Of a DNA stretch of 32,142 nt, positions 10,932 to 24,200 are shown in pieces (position 1 is the first letter of the stretch; every line of letters starts with the position of its first letter). The stretch is from Didymodactylos carnosus (lineage: Eukaryota; Rotifera; Eurotatoria; Philodinida; Philodinidae). The notes beneath the pieces are model-generated. The model saw nothing but the letters and a program-made list of their open reading frames with translations, was not told where the DNA came from and ran no database searches. The stretch is taken from NCBI GenBank assembly GCA_905250885.1, contig CAJNOQ010001397.1, forward strand, positions 1 to 32,142, read 5' to 3'. The position numbers were made by a program, and so were the translations under genes.

Positions 10932-13900
10932 TTATTGCGGAAGGTCTGACGATCTCTTATAACGAAATAAATGTACAGTTCCTTTTGTATTTCCAACTGT
11001 GCATAAGTCACTTTCAGCATTCCAGTGTACACAGGATGTTGAAGGTTCTTCTTCACCGATTGTTGATAATTCATCTGAAGAATTGTTCACTCTTGTTTTG
11101 TTGTCAAAAACAACTTTTTGGATTATAGTAGAAGTTGATAAGCGATACAAATAAGAGCTATTTGCTGCACATGTTAATATTGTATCGTAGTCTGTATGAT
11201 CAAATGCAAATACACTTCCCAACGGATAAAGTTTGAGTGGTGATGAAGTTGACGGTGTACGTTGCAATGCATTCGAACTACTGGCATTGAGTGTAAAAGG
11301 ACCAACAGCTTGAAAAGGTAACTCATAAGTTCGCATTGGTTTATCAAAAGAAGATAGACTGCATTGAACTATAGTATTATCATTTCCTATTGTATACAAG
11401 AGACCGTCTTCTGCAGGACCAAAGTGAATGTCTTGAACAAGCCGTTGATGACGTTGACTTTGATGAGTCTGTGTACCAGAACGACAATCATATAGTTTTA
11501 ATTTTCCATCACTGAAGCCTAAACAGGAAGAAAACATATGAGTGCTGAATAAAAGCATTTTCAAGTAACGCACCTAAAACGAGCAACTGTCGCTCTCTGT
11601 CAACATTCATACAAGTGATAAATGAATCATCCGTGTCAACGAGTAAACGATCGTGAGACCATTTAGTCAAATCTAACATGACAACGCGACCAGAACGATT
11701 TCGGACATTCATCATGGTATTCAGTCGACTTGAACTGGCCAGTGAAATAAATAAACGATCTAGAATAATAAACAATAAGAGAATAATATTTCTTGAAATT
11801 TACGCGTATGCTGAGAAGAACTTACCCTGAGTGGGATCTGTTTGCATACACATGACTCTTGGATAATTTTTATCAATAATCTGTTCATTGACGATTTTCT
11901 TTTCTAATACATGTAATACTTTTATTGTTGAAACAGATGTCCCAAGATAAAGTAAAAGTGCATTTTGTCTATCCCAACACTGACACTGTAGTGCCGATGT
12001 TCTCGACCACAATGATGTAAGTATGTTAAAGTCTTCGATCGATGACCAAACTATAGAGAAACCAAAACATGAGAAATTGATGTAAACAAATTGCAAGTTT
12101 GTATTACTTTTTACATGACTTTGTACATCGAGTGTTGAATACATCGATGAATTTGCATTTAATTTGCAATCGATTACTGTTGTTGTATGATTTTTTAACT
12201 CTGCACAATACACAATATTCTCCTGGCCTTCGTTCATTTCATTAGTGGATAATGGTTTCTTGGTAAAAAATGGTCCATCAATTTCATCCAATATTTTCTC
12301 TTGAAAAGGCTAAATAATCAACAAACATCATTCATGTTAAAAAAACTTAGTTTTTTAGCTTATTATTTACGTCAGAAAATGAGTGTAGTTCATATTGTGA
12401 TTCAGACAACTTTTGTTCTCATACAGAGGACTCTTTGATTATCACTTTCTCTTTCACTGAATGATGACCTCTTACAAAAGAAACCTGACAGCTTTCTATA
12501 TTATGTGTGTTAGAGAATAAAAAGTTATCTAGTTGTACTCTTACAAACGGAATAGCCACGCGAAAAACAAAAACCACCATCAAAGCTCAGAAAGATTATC
12601 ATTTCATATTTTACCAGTAATATCCACTGTTTAATGTTGTTTGCCTGATATTTTCGCTATAAAAACAATTCATGATCTGTTTAACTTTCACGATTGTTTG
12701 GAAGAAGAGAGGGCAACTGTAGAGCGCGAAAGAAAACGTACATGATGTGTATCTCATACATTGTTGAATAGAAGTGAATCCTCATCGTTCATCACAGATC
12801 CAACTGCCATTGCTTGCTTTTGTGTAAAAGATGTACTGTCATCCAATAATAATTTATTGCCCGTATACGCTGTTGATTCACTGAACGGTTTCGTCGACAA
12901 TAAGGTTGTGCTAGAAGTTGTTGCACTTGTAGAAATCGGTGTGATTGTTGTTGTTGCGGTCGAAGGTCCCGTAGGCACTGCGATTGTTTTTACTTAAAAA
13001 ACAAGTACCACTTTGAGAATGAAACAAACTTTATGTGATTAATACCTCGATTCTGATTTGGTTTTGTAAGAAAATTACTTCTTAGTTTTGAAATTATCGT
13101 ATTTGATGTATTGGATGTTGATGTTTGACCGCGTCCTGGCAATCCAGGGCGAAAACCATCAATAACTTCAGGAAATTGTGTCGCAGACGGGTCAAGACGC
13201 TAAAGACATGAAGAATTAACGTTACAATATGTAGATTTTTTCTACTATGTCCGTCTTACAGCTGAAATTGGCAGTGATGCTCTATTAGTCTGACTTATTT
13301 GTCCAATAATATTGCCAACTGTGCTCGATGAATGTTGAATACTGCTTTCGTCTGCAAATGAACATAATTTTGGAGGTGCCATGCTGAAATACGATGAAGA
13401 AACCAAAAGTGGAAAGTGAAACCTGAAATAAAACAACGAACTTACTGATAAAATGCCATTGAAAGAAAATTTTGTAATGATATCCAAAATAAATCATTCC
13501 ACTGTTTAGAAAAGTATGTTTGAAATGTCGAATTTTCATCAGGATTTTTGATAAATGGCAGCGCAAACCATTCTTTCCATTCAGGCAAATGCTGGAGTGA
13601 TTTTGTTAACTTTTCAAAAAATTCTAATACTTTATCATTTTTTGATGATTGTATCGCATGAACAAGATAACAACGATAGAGATTTGTACGAATTTTATTT
13701 AAACCATTATTTTGTTGTTGTTGTTGTGTTGAACGTAAAACTAAACTAAACAAACGATTTTCAATTAATTGCCAATAGTCCATTAAAGCATTGATATCAT
13801 ATGTATTTATGTACATTGTTAATTGTTCCACGATCCGATCAGCTCGAAAACTCAAACCACCAATTCCACTAGTAATTTTATCTGTTTTTAATGTTTCAAC

Positions 13901-13984
13901 TTCGAAACTACGTAACGTTGAATTAAAACCACGATAATGCAAATATTCACGAAGTAAATCATCCAGAAAACCAAATGAAGCCAT
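10932..13984 (-). CDS. WDR91: WDR91, Rab7 effector / endosomal PI3P regulator
   Basis: WDR91 (known function) binds Rab7 and, with WDR81, restrains the Beclin 1-VPS34 kinase so that early endosomes convert to late endosomes. Eight minus-strand exons: 13984-13446, 13383-13260, 13199-13046, 12992-12760, 12309-12108, 12050-11826, 11759-11574, 11518-10932. They sum to 2250 nt, 749 residues; human WDR91 is about 747. The N-terminus has a LisH-like start (LLREYLHYRGFNSTLRSFE) and matches the family through EWKEWFALPF, YFSKQWNDLF and LQNFLSMAF. A low-complexity Ser/Thr-rich linker follows (exons 3-4, ending near 350), then the WD40 region to the C-terminus, including FSDGKLKLYDCRSG, YTIGNDNTIVQ and GSVFAFDHTDYDTILTCAA. 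Exon 2 could also start 37 nt earlier in frame, but that would leave an intron of only about 24 bp, so I reject it. Intron 4 (12310-12759) is 450 bp and shows no clear extra exon. Confidence 0.94.
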
Positions 13985-13997
13985 CGTGGAAATAGAT

Positions 13998-14000
13998 CTA
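13998..14000 (-). other. Splice acceptor in WDR91 leader
   Basis: The minus strand reads CCTTGTTTTGTAG, then 13 nt before the ATG at 13984. No donor is obvious upstream. Same arrangement as at the other genes in the window. Confidence 0.55.
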
Positions 14001-14750
14001 CAAAACAAGGTCTTTTACAGTTTAAAATACAGCCACATGGTTTTTTGATTAATTTTGGAAAAATAACGTACTATTACCACAGTGCTGGTGAAAATAAAAC
14101 TATTGGGAAAGTAATACGATATTAATTCATATACGACGTAGAAGCAGCAAAATACTAATGTGCAAAAAAAACATTCTACAGCAAAACATGAGTTGACACA
14201 AATATCAAATAAACCATGCAGAATATGAGCTGTTAAGTCGTTGTCTGCCTGTTATTGAACTGCGAGCACAAGATACCTATTAGATATCCAATTTCTTTTC
14301 GATGTCGAAACGCAAAAGCAAAAGTCTATCCTCTTCTTCATTTTTCAAAGTTCTCAGTATCAAATTATGTTGCGATAGTAAAATGATAAGTTGTTAATTT
14401 TGATATCATCAAAAGGTTCACATAATCAGCCATAATCTGTCTTCTAAAAAGTGTTTCAATTTCTTCTCATTTAATCATTAAACAACTTTATGAAAGTTTG
14501 AATCGTCCACTCCTAAGCGCTTCTGTCCACACAACGGTTATCAATCTCAAGTGAGTGCTGATTCACTTTTCACGTGGTGCGCTCTTTAAAGGTTTTGTTT
14601 TCATGTGGTTCAGTTTTTTAAACGATATGAGAATAGAAAATGCGGAGGATAGATAAGACAGACGTCAGCTGTGGGATATTTGACCAGTTATTATTTTGAT
14701 TACGAGTTCATGCATTTGCTAACTGACACTTATCTTCCAATCGTAGGATA
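14001..14750. other. Divergent intergenic region, WDR91 side
   Basis: I see no coding exon, RNA gene or repeat in these 750 bp. They should contain the WDR91 promoter. Confidence 0.35.
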
Positions 14751-15142
14751 TAATAAATGCTTGGAGCTGAAATATCCAAATACTGGACTATACTTTTCTA
14801 TTGGGGAATATAAAACGAAAGAGAAAAGACTAAAATGAGGTCGCAAATGTATTATATTTCTCATACAATAAGAATGAAATATTCTCATGAACTGTTATAT
14901 TCCATTATTCCCAAGATTTTAAATTATCAGAGCATATATATTAATAACAAAGTTGATATTTAAAGTTAAATGAAAATCTTGGGAATAATAGAATATAACA
15001 ATCCATGAGAATATTTCATTCTTATTGTATGAGAAATATAATACATTTGCGACCTCATTTTAGTCTTTTCTCTTTCGTTTTATATTCCCCAATAGAAAAG
15101 TATAGTCCAGTATTTAGATATTTTCGCTCAAGCATTTATTGT
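14751..15142. repeat. 392-bp fold-back element with 170-bp arms
   Basis: Bases 14751-14920 are the inverted copy of 14973-15142 with few mismatches; the spacer is 52 bp. Landmarks are CTGGACTATACTTTTC on the left and GAAAAGTATAGTCCAG on the right, and CCCAAGATTTT against AAAATCTTGGG at the inner ends. No transposase frame. The structure fits a MITE or fold-back element, or a hairpin-RNA locus if transcribed. Confidence 0.85.
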
Positions 15143-16540
15143 ACTATACGATCCGTGAAAAGCGGATCAGCGTTTACTTGTATTGATTCTCCAATCCTAT
15201 TTATGGTGTTTATCATCTGAATTTATTCCATGTTAACTATGTACGATATGCTAGTTAGGGTCTTATGATTTTCGGCAACCATATCTGTCTCGGTGATATT
15301 TGTCGGTATTGAAGGTTTTAGTGGGTTAGCTGGAAATATGTCCGACTGAAACACAAAATGAATAGATGATGCAAGAGTATTGGTAAATAATAAATATAAC
15401 AGCAGTACTAGAAGTCCCTTGCATCAGCAAGCTTGATTTAAGTTGATCGGACGGTTACGTACGTTCCAATGTCTATGTAGGTTTGAGAGAATATGGCCAT
15501 TAATAGAAACTCACGAATTCAATATTGTTTCTGGTACACTTTGACATAAGGTAAGTAATAGTTTTACAAAGAAAGAGAAATTAAGGATTGCAAAATAAGT
15601 CAAAGAAAGTTTTGATTACTGCATATAACTCACGCACAGCAAAAAAAATGAGAAACAGGTTAAATGTGCAGGAAGCAGACTAGTACTAGGGTAATGAATG
15701 TTATTCATGTCGTTAAATTAAATCGATTGGAAACATTATTTGGTTACCTTCATTATCCTCTTCCCTGCTTAGTGCAATTAACGAAATCGATGCTTGGTTG
15801 ATTGTATTTGAATGAAAGAGAAAAGTACAATATACAATAGAATACAATATAGTCAGTTCCGCAAAAGATTTTAAGTATTTTCTAATTTTCTTTAAATAAT
15901 AGTATAATTATTAGCTTTGGATATCCGCCCCAAATATTTATAAATTCTCTTCGACACTTGAATATTGAAATGTACTTATCAGTACGTAGCGTAAGCTGTG
16001 TTATTATCTTAAGTAACATTTTTAGTGGCTTCGGAAACAGATTTCTAAAAGCCCAAAAACAGTGACAAATATACGGTCAAATCTTTTTGTCAAGTGCGTA
16101 TATTTGTAGAACAAAGTTTTTTCTTCCAAGTGAAATCTAATACATTTGTACGATTACCATAATGGTGGCCAAATTCTGTGTTTCTGAGAAAAGTATAGAC
16201 TTGCATAAATCCCAAATTGACCTTTTCGAGTTTTCAACTTTTAACGGACACCTACCAAGCAAAATTTTAAAAATCAGTGCATGCAAAAGTTAGATATAAT
16301 TGTTTACTTTAGTTTAAAAAATCACGACATACTCAAAATTCTAGTTTGGATTACAAAGAATCCGTTGAAACTCTCAATTTTCATCTTACGCCGCTTTTAA
16401 TGAACGACTAATCAAAAATTTATCACAAGGGACTTACATGTTCTTTGGTTCCTGAAAATCGAATGGAATGTGTAAAATATTTATGGATCCTCAATAAGTA
16501 TGAAGAATAGTCAACGAAATATTTTTCTCTCCTTTCCTTT
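15143..16540. other. Divergent intergenic region, IGBP1 side
   Basis: About 1.4 kb without a recognisable gene, RNA or repeat. It should carry the promoter of the IGBP1-UNC45 cluster. Confidence 0.35.
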
Positions 16541-16550
16541 TCGCTTCTAG
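16541..16550 (+). other. Splice acceptor abutting the IGBP1 start codon
   Basis: A pyrimidine tract (CTTTCCTTTTCGCTTCTAG) ends directly at the ATG at 16551. A mature leader would therefore be joined straight to the start codon, either by trans-splicing or by a 5' UTR intron. Confidence 0.6.
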
Positions 16551-18125
16551 ATGACTGACACTCTAAATGATAAAACAATCGCTGAATTGTTTGATAATGG
16601 TTATGATCTACAATTAAAACTAGATAAAGATGAAAATTTGGACATATCGAACGATGACAAACAGAAGCTGTTTAACACTGCTATTGATACGTTATTAGCT
16701 GCTGAAAAAAAATTAGATGAAATTCATTTATTTTCAGACAATGAGGAACTCGATGAGGTGGCTACGAATGAATTGAGGTATTATTAGCCGTATACAACTT
16801 TCACATAGAAAAAAACAATTTATTTTAGGTACTTTCTTCTTTATGCACTCATCGGCTGGTTATACGAATATAAACCACCAACTGATCGCAATGAAAATAA
16901 ACGTTTTGATGATGTTAAATTATCAATAAAATATTCTGTCAAGTATTTAAATTTATGTAAAAATTATGGTTTAATTAAAAGTGTTCCTAATGAAGATATT
17001 GATAATATTGGAGGATCAACAAAAGAATTGAACCGAGAAGAATTGGTTACAAGGTAATTGGTTGTCGATGTTCTTCTCTGTCACGCAATTTAATCATTCA
17101 TTTTCAGATTGAGAGAGAAGAAAAGACTAGAAAGTTTAATTAAAACTTTAATGGATCTTATAAAAACAGATAAAACTCGTGTTGATGATGAAACAAAACG
17201 TCAGTTGTATGTATCACAAATTAAATGGTGGATTCAACAGTTGGAATATGACATTAATATACTGAAAGGTAAGTTTTAGATTTATTCAGTACAATTATTC
17301 TTCTCTTGTCTGTTTTTATTTTTTGGTAGATGAAGGTATGATGTTGATGCATAGAAAAGAATTATCGCTTAATCAAAATCAAACTCAAAACAAAGACTAT
17401 TCTACTACATCTGTTAAAAATGTAAATAATAACCAAACTGGACCATTCATATTAACAACAAAAGAGCATTTGTATGCACAAGCGGTTGGAGGTAAAGGTT
17501 ATCCAAGTTTACCAACAATGACCGTCGAAGAGTTTCATGATCAATTAATAAAAAACGGGCACATGAAAATAACAAATGATCAACAACAGGGTGAGATTAT
17601 TTTATAAATCATTCTTCCTATTTTATCAAATTTCTTCTAAAATTCCGAAAGATTGAGAAATTGAAATTTAGCGTCAAAAATCTATAGATCTTTGTCGGTT
17701 GTTTCTCTCCTACTCCCGACGAACACTGGCCATCATGCGTATGCACTATAATAAAGAGCATTATTATTTATATTCGCACATTATACAATCATGAGGAGTT
17801 TTACATTTTAGCCTAGCAGTGATTGATCTGACAAGATTTTTCACACCTAGAACTTGTAGGCTCATCACAGATTCGATAGCGGTACAAGGGCTATGCTACA
17901 TAATTTTTGTAATAATACTCCTGATATGGTTTTGCTAATCTTGTTTTTCCACATATAGGATCAGCATTTTCAATGCCACCGTCAACGAACAAAATCGCAG
18001 AGGAATTGGAAAAAGAACATCTATCTGAAATTGATGATACTCAGCATCGACGTGATATAAATCAATTGGACGAATATAAAGATGATAATCCACGGGGCAG
18101 TGGAAATCGATATAATCGAAGTTAA
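16551..18125 (+). CDS. IGBP1: IGBP1 (alpha4/TAP42), PP2A-family phosphatase chaperone
   Basis: Alpha4 binds newly made or inactive catalytic subunits of PP2A, PP4 and PP6, protects them from degradation and links them to TOR signalling (family knowledge). Five exons: 16551-16777, 16829-17053, 17108-17268, 17330-17590, 17959-18125. They sum to 1041 nt, 346 residues, against about 339 in human. Exons 1-3 encode the helical TAP42 domain (AIDTLLAAEKKLDEIHLFS, IKWWIQQLEYDINIL). Exon 4 carries the family signature GPFILTTKEHLYAQAV..GYPSLPTMTVEEF. The end NPRGSGNRYN corresponds to the conserved HPRGxGNRxN tail. The long Glu-rich tract before the tail in mammals is much reduced here. Intron 4 is 368 bp; the others are 51-61 bp. 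No AATAAA lies in the 168 bp before UNC45. Confidence 0.95.
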
Positions 18126-18255
18126 TTTTAATTTTTGTTTTTGCATTTATTTTTTAAATACATTTCCATTACTCATTGCTATGTCTATAATAGTTTTACG
18201 TTAAAATGAGAGTTTATGATTTCTAATTTTGAATGAAAACAACGTCGTTTATTCT

Positions 18256-18257
18256 AG
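18256..18257 (+). other. Splice acceptor in UNC45 leader
   Basis: TCGTTTATTCTAG ends at 18257, 36 nt before the UNC45 ATG and 132 nt after the IGBP1 stop codon. A second, weaker TTATTTAG ends at 18275. Placement between two same-strand genes is what a trans-splice site in an operon would look like. Confidence 0.5.
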
Positions 18258-18293
18258 ATTATCTGAATTATTTAGTTAAAAAATCATTAAATT

Positions 18294-21200
18294 ATGTCGA
18301 ATGATTTACGTGAACTAGGTAATCAAGCATTCAAAGAAGGAAATTATAAAAAAGCAATTGATTATTATACACAAGCAATAAACACATTTGATTCAAGAAA
18401 TAAAGAAAACAAAGAGGATATAGCGAAATGTTACAGGTAAACTTTATGATAAATATGTTGAAATTTAGATTATTTTTTCTTCTGGAATTTCTACTAGGTA
18501 ACCACTAAAAATATCCCAGTATTTTTAGAGATAAGTTCCTGACATTCGGAGGGATAGAATAAGATTTCAGTGAAGCAAGGTGCTCCTCTCTAGATAAATC
18601 ACTGGAGTGAAGTGTATATTCTCGAACTCCAATGTGAAAAAATTCTTTCAAAATCGAAAAATAATGTCTGAAGTTGAAAAAGACATTTTTTACCGGCAGA
18701 AAATGAAAAAAGTCAAAAATTGGAAAGTTAGATTTCGTTTGAAAAAAGTTTCAGAATGAAAAATTTCAAAAAATCGAAATCTGAACTGAAGTTTATTTTA
18801 TTTCAGTAATCGTTCTCAATGCTACATAAATCTGTCACAGTATGAGGATGCTGTTGAAGATGCAACAAAAGGTATGTAATAGATATTTCTTTGTTAGGAA
18901 AATTGATTTTAAATCATTTTGTTTTTTAGCATTGGAATATATGCCGGCAGATACAAAGTCGTTGTTTCGACGTGCGAATGCATTTGAACGTATGGGAAAA
19001 TTGAACGAAGCAATATCCGATGCTCAACGTTTAGTATCAATAAATAAAAACCAAGATAATAAACAAACAAATGATCTTTTAAGAAAATTAACGGAAACTG
19101 TATATAGTAAAGTATGTTTACCGTATAAAATCTACCGTAATGCTCTAGAGACGCATGCGAGAGTTGTAGAGAAAGAGGATGTCAACCTTATTTTTATTAA
19201 TATTCAAATGATGAAGGTATCTGATTAATCTGATTATTTTTCTAGCATTCAGAACAAAACTTAACACTTGGACAAGTTCGGCAAATGTTTGAAGCGGTTT
19301 CAGGTGTATCATCATCAGCTGATCAACTCGCGGTAAGTGATATTTTCTAAGGTTTTCGTGTTTTTTTTAATTCTCTAGTATTTACTCATATATATATAAA
19401 TATATATATGCATATATATTCTGTTCTCTTAATTTTCAGTGAATGTTTGTAGTGTACATCTTGCATGAAACCATTTAAACCACCTCTCACTTTATTGAAA
19501 AATGCACGAAAAAGTTTAAAAGGTAAATGCTCATTTTTTACGAATTTTTTTGGCTTTTATTTCGGTATTTGAAATTATGTTTGTCTTAGATGCGTTTGAG
19601 TTTGCCGTACATTTAAAGTTAGAATGATTTGAGTACTAGATTGTTGTTTCGTCAAGAGACATATATCTTGAAGAGACGAATGTATATTTTTGTTCAAACA
19701 TTGTATATTTTTTTTTCTCACTGCAGGCATTAAACAATTTAATTGTTCTTTCACGTGAAGAATCAGGCACCGAAGCCATTGTGAAGTTTGATACAGATTT
19801 AAAAAATATAGTCAAGTTTATTCAAAGTAGTGATCGAACAATTGTGTTAAGCACTGTCCGTTTATTGTCGTCAATTGTTAAACGTTCTTATGCACGTGTA
19901 AGTTGAAATAATCGAAGAATAAACACGAAAATCTTATTTCTTCTTCTTTGTAGACTGATTTAGTGTTACGTAAAATTGGTTTAAATCATATAGCTCGCTT
20001 GTTAGCAACAAATGATCAGGAAATATCAACATCATCAGCTATTTTATTATACGGTATGATTACGTCAATATGTGATTTAGAAAATCGACGAAAAATAAGA
20101 AAAGGTCCATCTGTGCCATTCAATTTTGGTATGCAGTAATAATTTTCTCTTTTTATTAAATATAATACGGTATTTTTATGATATAGAACCACAAGTAGTG
20201 ACGTTTATTGATGAAGTATTTCGAATATTGTGTAGTTTAATTGACGATAAAGCTTGTCCAGCTGTTGGTCGTGATAATTGTCTCGATTTAGTTGTTAAAT
20301 TTGTTGATCGTATGAATGGATGTAATTGGACATCTAAATTTATTCAATCTGGTAAAGTTATTTATTTAACATTTCTTTCGTTTCACATATCTTTGTTCGT
20401 TGTATTAGGCATATCAAAACTTCTTCGAGTTGCAGCTTCGGTGCCCGAATTACCGGATAGCAAACCATATCCGATTACAGAACATACAAAAATGCACATA
20501 TCGTGTGCACTAAGCGTTGTGTATCATGATTGTTATTCAGACAAAGAACGAGAAGATTTTAATAATGAATGTATTGAATTTGTCAAGTAAATATTACATA
20601 TTTCTCTTTTTGATCATTTGTTTTTGGAATTTGTTTTTGTAGAGCGCTACGACAACATGATGATGTTCGAGCACGTGTACAAACAATGTCTGTTTTAGCC
20701 GTTCTTTTACAAGTAGGCACACATGTCAAATCATTTAAATTCAAGTATATTCTTATTAAACGAGATACTGAATTCTTTATAGAAATTACTTTGTCTTGTA
20801 TTCACTCTTTGTTAGAAATAGGACAAGTGCACAGACTCTTATCCGCTGAAAAGACAAATTTGCCGAATCTAGCTTGCTTCATTTTAATATAATGAACGGT
20901 TCTTTTAAAAAAATATAATCAATTTTATACAAAAACTCGGATAGATTTCAAATTTCTTTTCTTCATGTGTAACCTAATAGTTGTATTCGGATTATACTAA
21001 AACGTAAATTTTGATCTTATAGGGTCCGTTCGATACAGGCAACGCCATTTTAGGTGGATTGAATTTGGTTGATTTAATGTTGGTTATGGCTAGCTCCGGA
21101 GATGCGTTACAAGAGGTAAGAAAAACTGTCTGGCTGCAAAGTTTATCTTGTATTTCTCACAATCATGAATCATAGTATTTTGCTGAAAGTATAGTAGACA

Positions 21201-24200
21201 GAATTTTCTTAACTACGTATAGTACTGGCCAAAAGATCGTCAGCCATCCAATGATGAGATATCTCCAGAATTGTTCTGAAAAGCTTCTCAGTTTCGGAAA
21301 AAGGCTTAAATTTTTTGAAATTATCAGAAGGTCCTCTGTTGATGAAAATTGTCTTCACTGCTCCCACTGTAGCATTTTTTCTATTAAAAGTCTCGACCAA
21401 ATACCTTTTTAATTAAAAACCTTCGAATGAGTAAATTATGACATTTTAAGTACAAAAAGTCAAACATTGGATATACAAGGAAAAAGGTTTACATTGCACT
21501 GCTGCAGAAGGCTGAAATTTTACAAACGATCGCTGTTATACCACAAGGAATATCTATCTATACAAAAAAAAATGAAGCCATGGAACGTCATGATCTGTGA
21601 GTTACACGGGTGACGCTCTTTTTGACCAGTACTTTACTTAAACATTTTAAACATCCTGCACCCTACCCTACAACAGTTTTCGTACTCTTGTTGTACCCTT
21701 CAGGGTGCGTTAGAATTAGGATACTGCGCACCTATAGGGCACGGTACATGTGAAAAACTTTTTTTAATAATAAAATGGAAGCTTATAGAATTATATTGCA
21801 CTGGATATTCTAACAGCTTCCATTCGTGAAGCAAAATGTAAGATTCATCGCTCATGCTAATATTCTCTAGTTTCCAACCATAAGTCTTCACGTCTTTTAG
21901 CGTGTTGCCGTTGAAGCTGTTGTATTATCATCATCAAAGAAAGACAAAGCAGCTGGTATTTTATCATTAGGAGCTGAAATACTAAAAAATCTTTATGCAT
22001 CACCAAATGAACAAATTAAAGTTTTGGCACTTGTTGTATGTATATCAATTATGGCTTTTGAGATGCAAAGCGTAATCTGTCTTGTCTTCAGGGTTTATCA
22101 AAAATAGCCTCTAGCAAAGGTACAGATACAAGTGTTCAATTAGTTACCGAAGGCTCTTGTCAAACATTAGCTAAAGCATGTTCACAGTAAGTAATTTTCA
22201 TGCTGAGACGAATTTTCTTGTATCTGGAATGTTTCAATTTTTCAGATTTTTGACATCAAATAAAAGCTTTGATATTCGACGTTGGTCAGCTGATGGTCTG
22301 GCTTATTTGACACTTGATGCCGATGTTAAAGAAGATATAATTAATAATCAAGCAGTACTAAAAGCATTATTCGAGCTAGCAAAGGTAAAAGAATCGAAAG
22401 AGACTGGATAAGATTTTATTGTGCCTTTACGTTTAGTGTGATGATTCGAATGTTATATACTCAGTTGTTTCAATCCTGGTCAACTTGACGAACACATACG
22501 AAGTTAAAAAGCCAGATAAACAAATGGTCGAACTAGCAAAATATGCCAAACAACATGTACCAGAAGATCATCCAAAGGTAAATAAACTAAATATAATCTA
22601 AAACTCAAAACTATTTTCATTTCTGTAGGATGCAAAAGAATTTGTGGATGAACGGCGAAATAAACTTGTTGAGGCTGGTGTTATATCCGTATTAGTTAAT
22701 ATGTGTAAACAGAAAAGTGACACTTGTCGCGAACAAGTGGCGAGGTAGGATGAAACATATGAAGAATCTAAACAAATATCCACTTACTTCTTGTTCTTTA
22801 GGGTTTTTTTCGGTTTATGTGAAAATGAACAACATCGTGGAAAAATTGTAGCTGCTGGTGGTGGTAAAGTATGTAAATTTGTGTTAGTTATCTTGCACGA
22901 TTCATTAACTATAAACAGTTTTTACCTTAGGCATTGTTACCATTGGCGTTGGATGGACTACCGATAGGTTCAACAAAAGCGGCTCAAGCGTTAGCGAAAA
23001 TAGCCATAACAACCAATCCAGAAATAGCGTTTCCTGGGCAACGTGTATGTTACTTAACAATTTTTGGTTGTCTAACGTTTATATATGTTTTTTCGTCTAA
23101 CAATAGACACTTGAAGTTGTTCGTCCAATAATAAAGTTGTTGAAACCAGATCAGACGGCCCTAGAAAATTTTGAAGCATTAATGGCATTAACCAATTTGG
23201 CAGCTGTTGGAGAAAGTGTCAGGTAGAAACAAAATTATTTTTACCTTACACCTATGACAATTTTTTTTTGTATTTTAATTAGAAAACGCATCTTGAAAGA
23301 TGGTGGATTTTCGAATATCGAGCATTATATGTACGAAGAGCATACTGAACTTCGTCGTGCTGCAACGGAATGTGTTTGCAATATGGTTGTACAAGAAGAG
23401 GTTAGGATGTTTTTCTTGATATTGATAAAACTATAATTTTTTTTTAATCTTTACAGGTTATTCAATATTTTACACCGGAAAATGATCGTATTAAATTATT
23501 AGTTCTTTTTTGTGGCGAAGAAGATGAAGCATTGATCAAAGCTGCATCTGGTGCATTGGCAATTTTATCATCATTAGATGTTGATTTAGAACAAATCGAA
23601 ACATTTGATTTAGAACCGGATGAACGTAAAAAGCTGGAATCAATAATAGAAGACAATCGCATTATATGCAATAAAATTTTAGAAGTAAGATTCTATATCG
23701 AACATGTTTTATTTTTATACGTTGCTGTTTTCGATGATAATATTATCGAATATTGATCAATAATATTCTTTTAGGTAACGTCATTTGTTGAAATATTTAA
23801 ACAATTATGTGTTTCCCCAAACAATGAGTTACAATTTCGTGCACTTTATATCATCAAAAATATTGTTAAAGCAAAAAAAGAATTTGCAGTAAAAGTTGCT
23901 GAGACAGATTTGATGGATTTGTTATTTGCTATAACCCGACTGATAAATCCACAAACAATTGTTGAAAAGGTAGGAATTACATATTTGAGTTTCTACGAGA
24001 TGTAAAATACTCCAAACAGAATTGTTATGTATGTGAACCACTATTCATTCGACATAAGTCTTTAAACAGAGTATGTTTCTCTTAAAATATGAATATGTTT
24101 TTTGTTTAAAGAATCGCAAAATTGCAGATGAAATTATCCAGTTATGTTTAAGTTATGGTCTGATTCGACTTACAGAAGGTGTCTATGATCGTGAACGTGT

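Noticed and set aside
13384..13445. Longer exon 2 of WDR91 starting after the earlier CAG
   Set aside because: It stays in frame but leaves an intron of about 24 bp, too short, and adds residues not expected in the family; the 62-bp intron gives a natural join.
19382..19420. TATATA-rich tract as a promoter
   Set aside because: It lies in an intron and is a simple AT repeat; nothing nearby supports transcription initiation.
20713..20892. Read-through of UNC45 exon 9 into a further open stretch
   Set aside because: A GT donor at 20713 and the acceptor before 21023 restore the family sequence exactly ([11 protein letters not shown]); the extra residues are intron translation.
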